A stretch of 10,113 bases of DNA from assembly GCA_902489595.1 (NCBI GenBank), contig CABUAS010000068.1:1-10113 (forward strand), written 5' to 3'. A program made the position numbers and the translations under genes. Shown one piece after another: positions 1 through 6,367 of this stretch (its first letter is position 1; every line of letters starts with the position of its first letter). Source of the stretch: an uncultured Oscillospiraceae bacterium (GTDB lineage Bacteria; Bacillota; Clostridia; Oscillospirales; Acutalibacteraceae). The notes beneath the pieces are model-generated. The model worked only from the letters and a program-made list of their open reading frames with translations, was not told the DNA's origin and searched no databases.

Positions 1-2
1 AA

Positions 3-70
3 AAGGTTTTTTAACAACCTTAAGTATTATATTGCATTTTATCTTGTTTTACAAGATATTTTTAAGGAGA
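3..70 (+). promoter_or_regulatory. asd leader with two hairpins and possible masking of the ribosome binding site
   Basis: Two small hairpins precede asd. The first pairs AAGGTT (3-8) with AACCTT (16-21). The second pairs TATCTTG (40-46) with CAAGATA (52-58) around a 5-base loop, and is followed by TTTTT (59-63), which resembles an intrinsic terminator. The asd ribosome binding site AAGGAGA (64-70) comes immediately after. CCTTAA (18-23) can pair exactly with TTAAGG (62-67), which would cover that site, and this pairing competes with the first hairpin. The layout resembles the 3' expression platform of a riboswitch or attenuator; lysine is the plausible signal for this operon, but no aptamer is visible because the window starts too late. 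A TATTAT at 25-30 could be a -10 box but has no good -35. Alternatively the second hairpin only ends an upstream gene. The pairings are directly visible; the function is inferred. Confidence 0.4.
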
Positions 71-78
71 ATTTACCA

Positions 79-1164
79 ATGAACAAAAAGTACAATGTAG
101 GTATTGTTGGCGCAACAGGTATGGTTGGTCAGCGTTTTGCCACACTTCTTGCAGACCACCCTTGGTTTAACGTAGTTTGTCTTGCAGCATCATCAAGATC
201 GGCAGGTAAGCCTTATTCTGAGGCTGTAGGCAAAAAATGGTGCATGGATACAGAAATCCCTGAAAAACTTAAAGATATCGTTGTTATGGACGCAACGGCA
301 GATATTGAAAAAATCACCAAACTTGTTGATTTCGTTTTCTGTGCAGTAGATATGAAAAAAGACGAAATCAAAAAACTTGAAGAAGAATATGCAAAACACG
401 AATGTCCTGTAGTTTCAAACAACAGTGCTCACCGTTTTACTCCCGATGTTCCTATGGTTGTGCCTGAACTCAATGCAGACCATATCAACATTATTCCTAA
501 GCAGAGAGAAAGACTCGGCACAAAGCGCGGCTTTATCGCAGTTAAGTCAAACTGTTCACTTCAGTCTTATGTACCTGCCCTCTTCCCTCTTCACGAAAAA
601 TACGGTGTTAAAGATGTACTTGTTTGTACTTATCAGGCAATCAGCGGCGCAGGCAAAACATTTGAAACCTGGCCTGAAATGATTGACAACGTTATTCCGT
701 ATATCGGCGGCGAAGAAGAAAAAAGTGAAAAAGAACCGCTTAAGCTCTGGGGCAAAATCGAAGGCAATGAAATTAAACTCGCTGAAAAACCTAATTTCAC
801 TGCTCAGTGTATCCGTGTTCCTGTTTCAAACGGTCATTTGGGTGCAGTTTTCGTAAACTTTGAAAATAAACCGTCAAAAGAAGAAATGATTAAGGTATGG
901 GCCGATTTCAAAGGCAGAGCACAGGAACTTAATCTTCCGTCCGCTCCAAAACAGTTCCTTAATTACTTTACAGAGGATGACAGACCTCAGATAAATTCCG
1001 AAAGAATGCTTGAAAACGGTATGGCAATCTCAATCGGAAGATTAAGAGAAGATACACAATATCAATATAAGTTTGTATGCCTTTCACACAATACTTTAAG
1101 AGGCGCCGCAGGCGGTGCGGTTCTTCTTGCAGAACTTTTATGTGCTGAAGGCTATATGGATTAA
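79..1164 (+). CDS. asd: aspartate-semialdehyde dehydrogenase
   Basis: It catalyses NADPH-dependent reduction of aspartyl-4-phosphate to aspartate 4-semialdehyde in the cytoplasm, the branch step toward lysine/diaminopimelate, threonine and methionine. The 361-residue protein opens with a Rossmann nucleotide-binding loop GATGMVG (residues 11-17). The catalytic cysteine is Cys159 in the SNCS motif, and the catalytic histidine is likely His253 in SNGHLGAV. Length, and the SNCSLQ context in place of the NCST(I/V)QM of the common bacterial enzymes, suggest the branch that includes archaeal and fungal enzymes, which some Clostridia carry. That subclass is a judgement from motif appearance. AAGGAGA (64-70) lies 8 bases before the ATG and supports the start. 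It is first in a three-gene operon, 19 bases ahead of dapA. Confidence 0.95.
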   Translation: MNKKYNVGIVGATGMVGQRFATLLADHPWFNVVCLAASSRSAGKPYSEAVGKKWCMDTEIPEKLKDIVVMDATADIEKITKLVDFVFCAVDMKKDEIKKLEEEYAKHECPVVSNNSAHRFTPDVPMVVPELNADHINIIPKQRERLGTKRGFIAVKSNCSLQSYVPALFPLHEKYGVKDVLVCTYQAISGAGKTFETWPEMIDNVIPYIGGEEEKSEKEPLKLWGKIEGNEIKLAEKPNFTAQCIRVPVSNGHLGAVFVNFENKPSKEEMIKVWADFKGRAQELNLPSAPKQFLNYFTEDDRPQINSERMLENGMAISIGRLREDTQYQYKFVCLSHNTLRGAAGGAVLLAELLCAEGYMD

Positions 1165-1183
1165 TTTATAAGGAGAAATCGCT

Positions 1184-2074
1184 ATGAAAGAACCTATTTT
1201 TACAGGTGCAGCCGTTGCAATTATCACACCAATGAGCGATGACGGCTCTGTTAATTATGATGAATTCGCAAAGTTTATTGACTGGCAGATTGATAACGGC
1301 ACTGACGCTGTTGTTATCTGCGGCACAACAGGAGAAAGTTCAACACTTGAGGTTGATGAGCATAATGAATGCATCCGCTGGTGCATTGAATATGTTAACG
1401 GAAGATGCAAGGTTATTGCCGGAACAGGTTCAAATTCCACTGCATCCGCAATCGAAATGAGCCAAGAGGCCTGCAAAAACGGTGCAGACGCACTTTTGCT
1501 TGTAACTCCGTACTACAATAAAACAAGCCAAAGAGGTCTTATTGCGCATTACACAGCAATTCACGATGCTACCGACAAGCCGATTATCCTTTACAATGTT
1601 CCGTCAAGAACAGGTGTGAACATTCAACCCGAAACTGCCGCCGAACTTGCTAAACTTCCGAGAATAAACGGCATCAAGGAAGCAAGCGGAAATCTTGAGC
1701 AGATTGCAAAAATCAACGAATTATGCGGTGATGAACTCAATATCTGGAGCGGTAACGATGACCAGATTTATGATGTTCTTGAAAGAGGCGGAAAAGGTGT
1801 TATCAGCGTTCTTTCAAATGTCTGCCCGCAGGAAACACACGATATTGTTGCCGCTTATCTTGACGGTGACAAAGATAAATCAAAGTCTCTTATGGATAAA
1901 TATATGAAGCTTGCAAAAACTCTTTTCTGTGATGTTAACCCTATTCCTGTAAAAGAGGCTTGCAATATGATTGGCTTCAAGGCAGGTCATTGCAGACTTC
2001 CGCTTATTGATATGACTGATGAGAACAAAGAAAATATGAAAAATGTTCTTAATGAGTATGGACTTATAAAATAA
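1184..2074 (+). CDS. dapA: 4-hydroxy-tetrahydrodipicolinate synthase
   Basis: It condenses pyruvate with aspartate semialdehyde to 4-hydroxy-tetrahydrodipicolinate, the first committed step to diaminopimelate and lysine. The 296-residue length is typical of this TIM-barrel family. The Schiff-base lysine is Lys165 in GIKEASGN. The proton-relay triad is Thr48 (GTTGES), Tyr111 (TPYYNK) and Tyr137 (ILYNVPSRTG), and Arg142 corresponds to the carboxylate-binding arginine. All sit four residues later than in the E. coli enzyme. AAGGAGA at about 1170-1176 supports the ATG. The gene uses the product of asd and feeds dapB, 21 bases downstream, so the three are almost certainly co-transcribed. Nothing suggests damage or transfer. 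Related lyases (N-acetylneuraminate lyase, KDG aldolase) share the fold, but the operon context and full triad favour dapA. Confidence 0.97.
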   Translation: MKEPIFTGAAVAIITPMSDDGSVNYDEFAKFIDWQIDNGTDAVVICGTTGESSTLEVDEHNECIRWCIEYVNGRCKVIAGTGSNSTASAIEMSQEACKNGADALLLVTPYYNKTSQRGLIAHYTAIHDATDKPIILYNVPSRTGVNIQPETAAELAKLPRINGIKEASGNLEQIAKINELCGDELNIWSGNDDQIYDVLERGGKGVISVLSNVCPQETHDIVAAYLDGDKDKSKSLMDKYMKLAKTLFCDVNPIPVKEACNMIGFKAGHCRLPLIDMTDENKENMKNVLNEYGLIK

Positions 2075-2095
2075 TAAACAAAAAGGAATTATAAA

Positions 2096-2845
2096 ATGAC
2101 TAAAATTATTCTTTCCGGTGCAAACGGTAAAATGGGCAGAGTAATTCAGAATGTTGTGTCATTAAGAGATGATTGTGAAATTGTTGCAGGTGTTGACTTG
2201 AACACCGAAAGCACCTCATTCCCTGTTTATGCAGATATAAATGAAATTACCGAAAAAGCAGATGCTATTATTGATTTTTCAAATCCTGTTCTGCTTGACA
2301 GTCTTCTCGCTTACTCAAAAGCAAATAAAATGCCTTTGGTTATTGCTACAACAGGTTATGACGATAACCAAAAAGCACAAATTAATGATGCTTCAAAGGA
2401 ATGTCCTATTTTCTTTACTTATAATATGAGTATGGGAATCAATCTTCTTGCAAATCTTGCAAAAAAGGCTGTTTCGGTTCTCGGTTCGGATTTTGATATT
2501 GAAATTATCGAAAAGCATCATAATCAGAAAATTGACGCACCGAGCGGCACTGCTTTAATGCTTGCAGACGCAATATGCGAAGAAATTGATAACGATATGA
2601 AATATGAATATGACCGCCATTCAAAGCGTGAAAAAAGAACTAAAAACGAAATCGGTCTGCACGCAGTAAGAGGCGGCACAATCGTCGGCGAACACGACAT
2701 TATGTTCTGCGGACGTGATGAAATAATTACTTTGTCCCACTCTGCAAGGAGTAAAGAAATATTTGCTGTAGGCGCGGTTAATGCCGCCGTTTATATGAAC
2801 GGCAAGGATGCCGGTCTTTACGATATGGCAGAATTAATAAAATAA
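2096..2845 (+). CDS. dapB: 4-hydroxy-tetrahydrodipicolinate reductase
   Basis: It reduces hydroxy-tetrahydrodipicolinate to tetrahydrodipicolinate with NAD(P)H, the step after dapA. The 249-residue protein starts with the nucleotide-binding loop GANGKMG (residues 8-14). The catalytic block EKHHNQKIDAPSGTA contains the proton donor His141 and Lys145, followed by the substrate-binding loop around residues 149-152 (PSGT). A second conserved block, LHAVRGGTIVGEH, lies near residues 188-200. An AAAGGA site (about 2082-2087) precedes the ATG. It is the last gene of the asd-dapA-dapB operon and is followed by a hairpin terminator. The next pathway steps (a dapL aminotransferase, the acetyl/succinyl branch, or ddh) are not in the window, so the diaminopimelate route used cannot be read here. 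Confidence 0.97.
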   Translation: MTKIILSGANGKMGRVIQNVVSLRDDCEIVAGVDLNTESTSFPVYADINEITEKADAIIDFSNPVLLDSLLAYSKANKMPLVIATTGYDDNQKAQINDASKECPIFFTYNMSMGINLLANLAKKAVSVLGSDFDIEIIEKHHNQKIDAPSGTALMLADAICEEIDNDMKYEYDRHSKREKRTKNEIGLHAVRGGTIVGEHDIMFCGRDEIITLSHSARSKEIFAVGAVNAAVYMNGKDAGLYDMAELIK

Positions 2846-2860
2846 CTAACCTAAACTAAA

Positions 2861-2889
2861 ACACCACTGAATTTTCAGTGGTGTTTTTT
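2861..2889. terminator. intrinsic terminator shared by convergent dapB and aldo/keto reductase genes
   Basis: A 10-bp perfect stem pairs ACACCACTGA (2861-2870) with TCAGTGGTGT (2875-2884) around a 4-base loop. It is followed on the + strand by a T run (2884-2889), a strong terminator for the lysine operon. On the - strand the same stem is followed by TTTT and an AT-rich tail, so it can also end the cysE-cysS-reductase transcript, whose stop codon is at 2898-2896. The - strand tail is the weaker of the two. Confidence 0.92.
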
Positions 2890-2895
2890 ACTGCC

Positions 2896-4029
2896 TCAGG
2901 CAAAAAATGATTTTAATTCTTCAAGTTTTTCAGGGATTTTGATTGACTGCGGGCAATGTGACGCACATTTGCCGCATTTTATACAAACATCGGCGTTATT
3001 ATCAGCAGGAATTACAGAATATTTCTTTTTGCTTTCTTCCTCAGATATATCACCGTTTTTATATTCATTATAACAAGCAAAGACAGTTGATATTTTAACG
3101 CCTTTCGGGCAGTCAGCACAATAATCACAGCCTGTACAGGGTATTACATCCTTTTTATTCATAATAGATGCAACATTAAAGCACGCCTGCAATTCACTAT
3201 CAGTAAGCGGTTTAAAGTCAGTTAAAGTATTAATATTATCCTGCAACTGTTCGATTGAATTCATACCGCTTAAAATAGTAACTACATTCGGTAAATTGGC
3301 AACAAACTTAATTGCCCAACTTGCGGAAGAAGATTCACAATTAATGTTTTTAAACAATTTTTCTGCATCTTTCGGAATATCTGCAAGTTTGCCGCCGCGC
3401 ACAGGCTCCATAACTATAACAGGAATTCCTGCTTCGGTCAAAATCTCATACTGCGTTTTGGCGTCCTGATTTTTCCAGTCAAGATAATTAAGCTGAATCT
3501 GAGCAAAATCCCAATGATGGGCAGCCACAATCTGCTTTAAATCTTCAATCGTTCCGTGAAATGAAAATCCGATATTTTTAATAAGCCCCTGCTTTTGTTT
3601 TTCAACCAAAAAATCATATGCGCCGAACTTTTCGCATTTTTCAAAATTATTCTTATCAAGAGAATGCAAAAGATAATTATCAAAATACGCCGTGCCTGTT
3701 CTTTTAAGTTGATTGGAAAAAATTTTTTCCATATCGGCAGGCTTTTTGCACATCCAAATCGGCAGTTTATCAACAAGATAATAACTTTCTCTCGGATATT
3801 TGGAAAGTGCAGTACCTATAAACTTTTCACTTTTTCCTGCGTGATACATATAAGCGGTATCAAAATAATTTATACCGTTTTCTATTGCAAAATCAACAAG
3901 CTTCTGCGCTTCTTTATAATCAATAATCGGATTGGCCTCTCTTTTAATGATGCCTTTTACCGGCAGCCTCATTGTACCGAGTCCGAGTCTTGATAATTCT
4001 GTATCTTTAAAAGGAACTCTGTCTATCAT
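2896..4029 (-). CDS. aldo/keto reductase with C-terminal 4Fe-4S dicluster domain
   Basis: This is a 377-residue two-part protein. Residues 1 to about 275 form an aldo/keto reductase TIM barrel with the full catalytic tetrad: Asp57 and Tyr62 (YFDTAYMYH), Lys88 (VDKLP) and His122 (YLLHSL). Residues about 285-377 carry two cysteine clusters of the kind that bind 4Fe-4S centres: Cys298-x2-Cys301-x2-Cys304-x2-Cys307-Pro, and Cys349-x2-Cys352-x2-Cys355-x3-Cys359-Pro. The architecture is common in anaerobic Firmicutes, where these proteins are mostly uncharacterised; electrons may pass between the Fe-S domain and a nicotinamide or carbonyl substrate, but the substrate cannot be told from sequence. 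There is no signal peptide, so it is cytoplasmic. The ATG is only 3 bases past the cysS stop, and its AAGGAG site lies inside the end of cysS, so it should share the cysteine T-box transcript. Confidence 0.9.
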   Translation of the reverse strand: MIDRVPFKDTELSRLGLGTMRLPVKGIIKREANPIIDYKEAQKLVDFAIENGINYFDTAYMYHAGKSEKFIGTALSKYPRESYYLVDKLPIWMCKKPADMEKIFSNQLKRTGTAYFDNYLLHSLDKNNFEKCEKFGAYDFLVEKQKQGLIKNIGFSFHGTIEDLKQIVAAHHWDFAQIQLNYLDWKNQDAKTQYEILTEAGIPVIVMEPVRGGKLADIPKDAEKLFKNINCESSSASWAIKFVANLPNVVTILSGMNSIEQLQDNINTLTDFKPLTDSELQACFNVASIMNKKDVIPCTGCDYCADCPKGVKISTVFACYNEYKNGDISEEESKKKYSVIPADNNADVCIKCGKCASHCPQSIKIPEKLEELKSFFA

Positions 4030-4032
4030 TTT

Positions 4033-5424
4033 TTACTCCTTAGTCCAGGTTACCCCCTGCGGCGTGTCTTTTAAAATAATTCCCTGTGCTTTTAAATCAT
4101 CTCTGATTTTGTCAGCAGTGGCAAAGTCTCTGTTCTTTCTTGCCTCCTGCCTTTTTTCAATAAGCGCCTCAATTTCGGCATCAAGGTCATTTGACTTTCT
4201 GTTATATAAAATGCCGAGAACTCCGCAAAGTTCATCAAATACCTTTGCAGCAGTTTTACAAACATTTTCAGAAACTGCCTTATCAAGAATTTTGGTATTA
4301 ATATCTTTAACGAGTTCAAAAACAGCGGACAAACCATCGGCAGTATTCAAATCATCGTCCATAGCCTCAATGAATTGCTCTCTGCGTCCGTTTAAAGCAT
4401 TTATAAGATCAACGTCATCATCAATATGAGCAGCATTTTTGATTGCAAAATCAAGGCTTTCACGGCAGGTATAAAGTCTTTCAAGCGCAGATTTGCACTG
4501 CTCAATAATTTCAAGATTATAGTTAATCGGTGAACGGTAATGAGATGAAATAAGAAAATATCTGATTACTTCATAACCGTAAACATCAGCAATTTCACGA
4601 ACTGTTTTGAAATTGCCGAGCGATTTACTCATTTTTACGTTATCAACATTAATGTAACCGTTGTGCATCCAGTATTTTGAGAAAGTGCAGTCATTTGCAC
4701 ATTCACTCTGTGCAATCTCATTTTCATGATGCGGAAAAACAAGATCCTGTCCGCCGCAGTGAATATCTATTGTTTTGCCGAGATATTTTCTGTTCATTGC
4801 AGAACACTCAATATGCCAGCCCGGTCTGCCCTTGCCCCAAGGCGACTCCCAGTAAGGCTCACCCTCTTTTGCACCTTTCCAAAGCGCAAAATCAAGCGGA
4901 TTTTCTTTAATGTCACCAACTGCAATTCTCGCACCGCTTACCAAATCCTCAATCGGCTGATGAGAAAGTTTGCCGTATTCCTTAAACTTCAATGTTCTGA
5001 AATAAACATCACCGTTTACTGCATAAGCATAACCCTTTTCTTCAAGAGACTTGATAATATCAATAATTTCATCAATATTCTCTGTTGCCTTCGGGTGAAC
5101 GGTAGCGTCTTTAAAATTAAGACCGTGTGCATCGGTCCAGAATTCCTCAATGTACTTTTTGGAAATCTCCTCAAACGTGCTTCCCTCTTCGCTGGCACGA
5201 TTGATTATTTTATCATCAATATCGGTAAAATTCTGAACAAATTTAACGTTATAGCCTCTGTACTCCAAGTAGCGGCGAAGAACGTCAAAAACACAAAGCG
5301 GTCTTGCATTTCCTATATGAATATAGTTATAAACGGTAGGACCGCAGGCGTAAATTTTAACTTCATTTTCATCAACAGGAACAAACTCTTCCTTGCTTCT
5401 TGACATTGTATTAAAAATTCTCAT
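4033..5424 (-). CDS. cysS: cysteinyl-tRNA synthetase
   Basis: It attaches cysteine to tRNA-Cys in the cytoplasm. The 463-residue length is normal for this class I synthetase. The HIGH-type motif is HIGN (residues 36-39) and the KMSKS motif is at 264-268. The zinc ligands that select cysteine are all present: Cys27 (YACGPT), Cys207 (HIECSAM), His232 and Glu236 (PHHENE). The C-terminal anticodon-binding part ends with the usual basic/coiled region (RQEARKNRDFATADKIRDDL). The ATG follows directly on the cysE stop codon (TAAATG), and a GGAGG site at 5437-5433 lies inside the end of cysE, so translation is probably coupled. As second gene behind a cysteine T-box, its level should rise when uncharged tRNA-Cys accumulates. 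Confidence 0.98.
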   Translation of the reverse strand: MRIFNTMSRSKEEFVPVDENEVKIYACGPTVYNYIHIGNARPLCVFDVLRRYLEYRGYNVKFVQNFTDIDDKIINRASEEGSTFEEISKKYIEEFWTDAHGLNFKDATVHPKATENIDEIIDIIKSLEEKGYAYAVNGDVYFRTLKFKEYGKLSHQPIEDLVSGARIAVGDIKENPLDFALWKGAKEGEPYWESPWGKGRPGWHIECSAMNRKYLGKTIDIHCGGQDLVFPHHENEIAQSECANDCTFSKYWMHNGYINVDNVKMSKSLGNFKTVREIADVYGYEVIRYFLISSHYRSPINYNLEIIEQCKSALERLYTCRESLDFAIKNAAHIDDDVDLINALNGRREQFIEAMDDDLNTADGLSAVFELVKDINTKILDKAVSENVCKTAAKVFDELCGVLGILYNRKSNDLDAEIEALIEKRQEARKNRDFATADKIRDDLKAQGIILKDTPQGVTWTKE

Positions 5425-6060
5425 TTATTTATCCTCCAACTCTTTAATTTTCTGTTCCAATTCTTCGATTTTCTTTGCATTTTCCCTGATGAGCGTCATA
5501 ACAGGATCAGGAATGTTAATCTGATCAAGGTCATCAACTCTTTCACCGTCAATCCTTACAATCTCACCGGGAACACCCACTACTGTGCAGTTCGGCTCAA
5601 CATCTTTAACTACAACCGCACCTGCGGCAACCTTTGCATTTCTGCCGATTGTAATAGGTCCGAGAACCTTTGCACCCGAGCCAATCATAACCCCGCTTTC
5701 AATAGTCGGGTGACGCTTGCCGACGTCTTTACCCGTACCGCCGAGCGTAACACCCTGATAAATCATAACATCGTCAGCAATTTCTGTTGTTTCACCGATT
5801 ACAATACCTGCGCCGTGGTCTATACAAACTCTCTTGCCGATTGTAGCGCCCGGGTGAATTTCAATTCCTGTTTTATGCGCACATCTTTGGCTTATATATC
5901 TTGCAATAAAAGGCATATTATGCTTCAAAAACCAATGGGCTTTTTTGTGACTTCTCAGTGCCTTGAAACCCGGATACAATAAAATAATTTCGATAGGACT
6001 TCTGGCAGCAGGGTCATGCTCCATAAATGCCTTTACGGATTCCTTATAATCTTTAAACAT
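5425..6060 (-). CDS. cysE: serine O-acetyltransferase
   Basis: It transfers acetyl from acetyl-CoA to L-serine, giving O-acetylserine, the carbon skeleton for cysteine. I place the start at 6060, giving 211 residues. An in-frame ATG at 6225 would add 55 residues, but those lie entirely within the T-box leader and terminator and have no family similarity. A good AAAGGGG site at about 6072-6066 precedes the 6060 ATG. The protein has the short N-terminal helical part of Firmicute enzymes, then left-handed beta-helix hexapeptide repeats (about 65-165). Active-site His82 (CIDHGAGIVIGE) and His117 (GKRHPTI) are present. Residues about 191-211 form a charged heptad-like coiled coil ending in Lys. 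The terminal isoleucine that docks into CysK in E. coli CysE is absent. It is the first gene of the T-box-controlled cysteine operon. Confidence 0.96.
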   Translation of the reverse strand: MFKDYKESVKAFMEHDPAARSPIEIILLYPGFKALRSHKKAHWFLKHNMPFIARYISQRCAHKTGIEIHPGATIGKRVCIDHGAGIVIGETTEIADDVMIYQGVTLGGTGKDVGKRHPTIESGVMIGSGAKVLGPITIGRNAKVAAGAVVVKDVEPNCTVVGVPGEIVRIDGERVDDLDQINIPDPVMTLIRENAKKIEELEQKIKELEDK

Positions 6061-6073
6061 AGAATCCCCTTTC

Positions 6074-6108
6074 AAAAAAAATAAACCTCTGCCAAAAAAT
6101 GACAGAGG
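6074..6108 (-). terminator. T-box intrinsic terminator
   Basis: On the - strand CCTCTGTC (6108-6101) pairs with GGCAGAGG (6093-6086) to form an 8-bp stem with a 7-base loop, followed by a T-rich run (6085-6074). The 5' arm overlaps bases needed by the antiterminator (CTCT, 6107-6104), so the two structures exclude each other. The cysE ribosome binding site follows directly. Confidence 0.92.
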
Positions 6109-6330
6109 CAATAAATTACTGCGGTTCCACTCCTGTTTATACTCAACTGCTGAAACAGTTTTGCCTGTAACGGGGCAACCGCCGCAGAATACTTTTGATT
6201 TCCTCTGCGGTGCTGACAGGTGCATTTCAGATACCGTTTAATACATATCTTTCAGCAAAATGATATGCTCTCTGAAATAAACTGAAATATCCTACTTCTC
6301 CTGCTAAAGCGCATTTAAATATTCAACATA
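6074..6330 (-). promoter_or_regulatory. cysteine-specific T-box riboswitch leader
   Basis: The - strand leader carries the T-box sequence AGGAGTGGAACCGC (6134-6121), close to the family consensus AGGGTGGNACCGCG. Stem I has a lower helix GCAGG (6304-6300) with CCTGT (6220-6216), an upper helix TTTCAG (6287-6282) with CTGAAA (6230-6225), and an apical helix CATATC/GATATG (6267-6262, 6249-6244) flanked by AGAGA and GCTGAAAGA, as expected for the conserved distal loops. The internal loop has AAGTAGG on one side and TGC followed by A on the other (TGC at 6224-6222), which reads as a cysteine codon specifier. A 7-bp stem CCGCAGA/TCTGCGG (6210-6204, 6188-6182) and a stem AACTG/CAGTT (6160-6156, 6149-6145) follow. 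The antiterminator can form from GGAG with CTCT and GCAGT with ATTGC, leaving the 7-base TGGAACC bulge that binds the tRNA acceptor end. Uncharged tRNA-Cys should allow transcription of cysE-cysS-reductase. Confidence 0.93.
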
Positions 6331-6335
6331 TTAAC

Positions 6336-6363
6336 ATTATAGCAAAAAAATTAAATTTTGCAA
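6336..6363 (-). promoter_or_regulatory. sigma-A type promoter for the T-box/cysE operon
   Basis: A perfect -10 box TATAAT (6341-6336) lies 16 bases after a TTGCAA -35 box (6363-6358). The expected transcript start near 6330 leaves about 270 bases of leader, which fits a complete T-box. The -35 begins only 4 bases beyond the pgsA stop codon. GCAAAA (6361-6356) and TTTTGC (6347-6342) form an inverted repeat across the promoter. Confidence 0.8.
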
Positions 6364-6367
6364 CTGC

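Noticed and set aside
32..60. TTGCAT (32-37) with GATATT (55-60) at 17-base spacing as the asd promoter
   Set aside because: Transcription would start at about 67, inside the ribosome binding site, so this pairing would not make a usable normal mRNA.
3595..4429. + strand open frames (132 and 165 codons) antisense to the aldo/keto reductase and cysS
   Set aside because: They mirror confident coding regions and their translations are low-complexity (runs of Ser, Phe, Ile) with no family features.
4726..5403. Long + strand open frame (225 codons) opposite cysS
   Set aside because: It lies wholly antisense to a clearly real cysS, has no recognisable motif or ribosome binding site, and its composition is that expected of a complement of an AT-rich gene.
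6182..6210. CCGCAGA/TCTGCGG hairpin as a separate terminator or operator
   Set aside because: It has no T run after it and sits between Stem I and the antiterminator, where T-box leaders carry an extra stem, so it is treated as part of the T-box.
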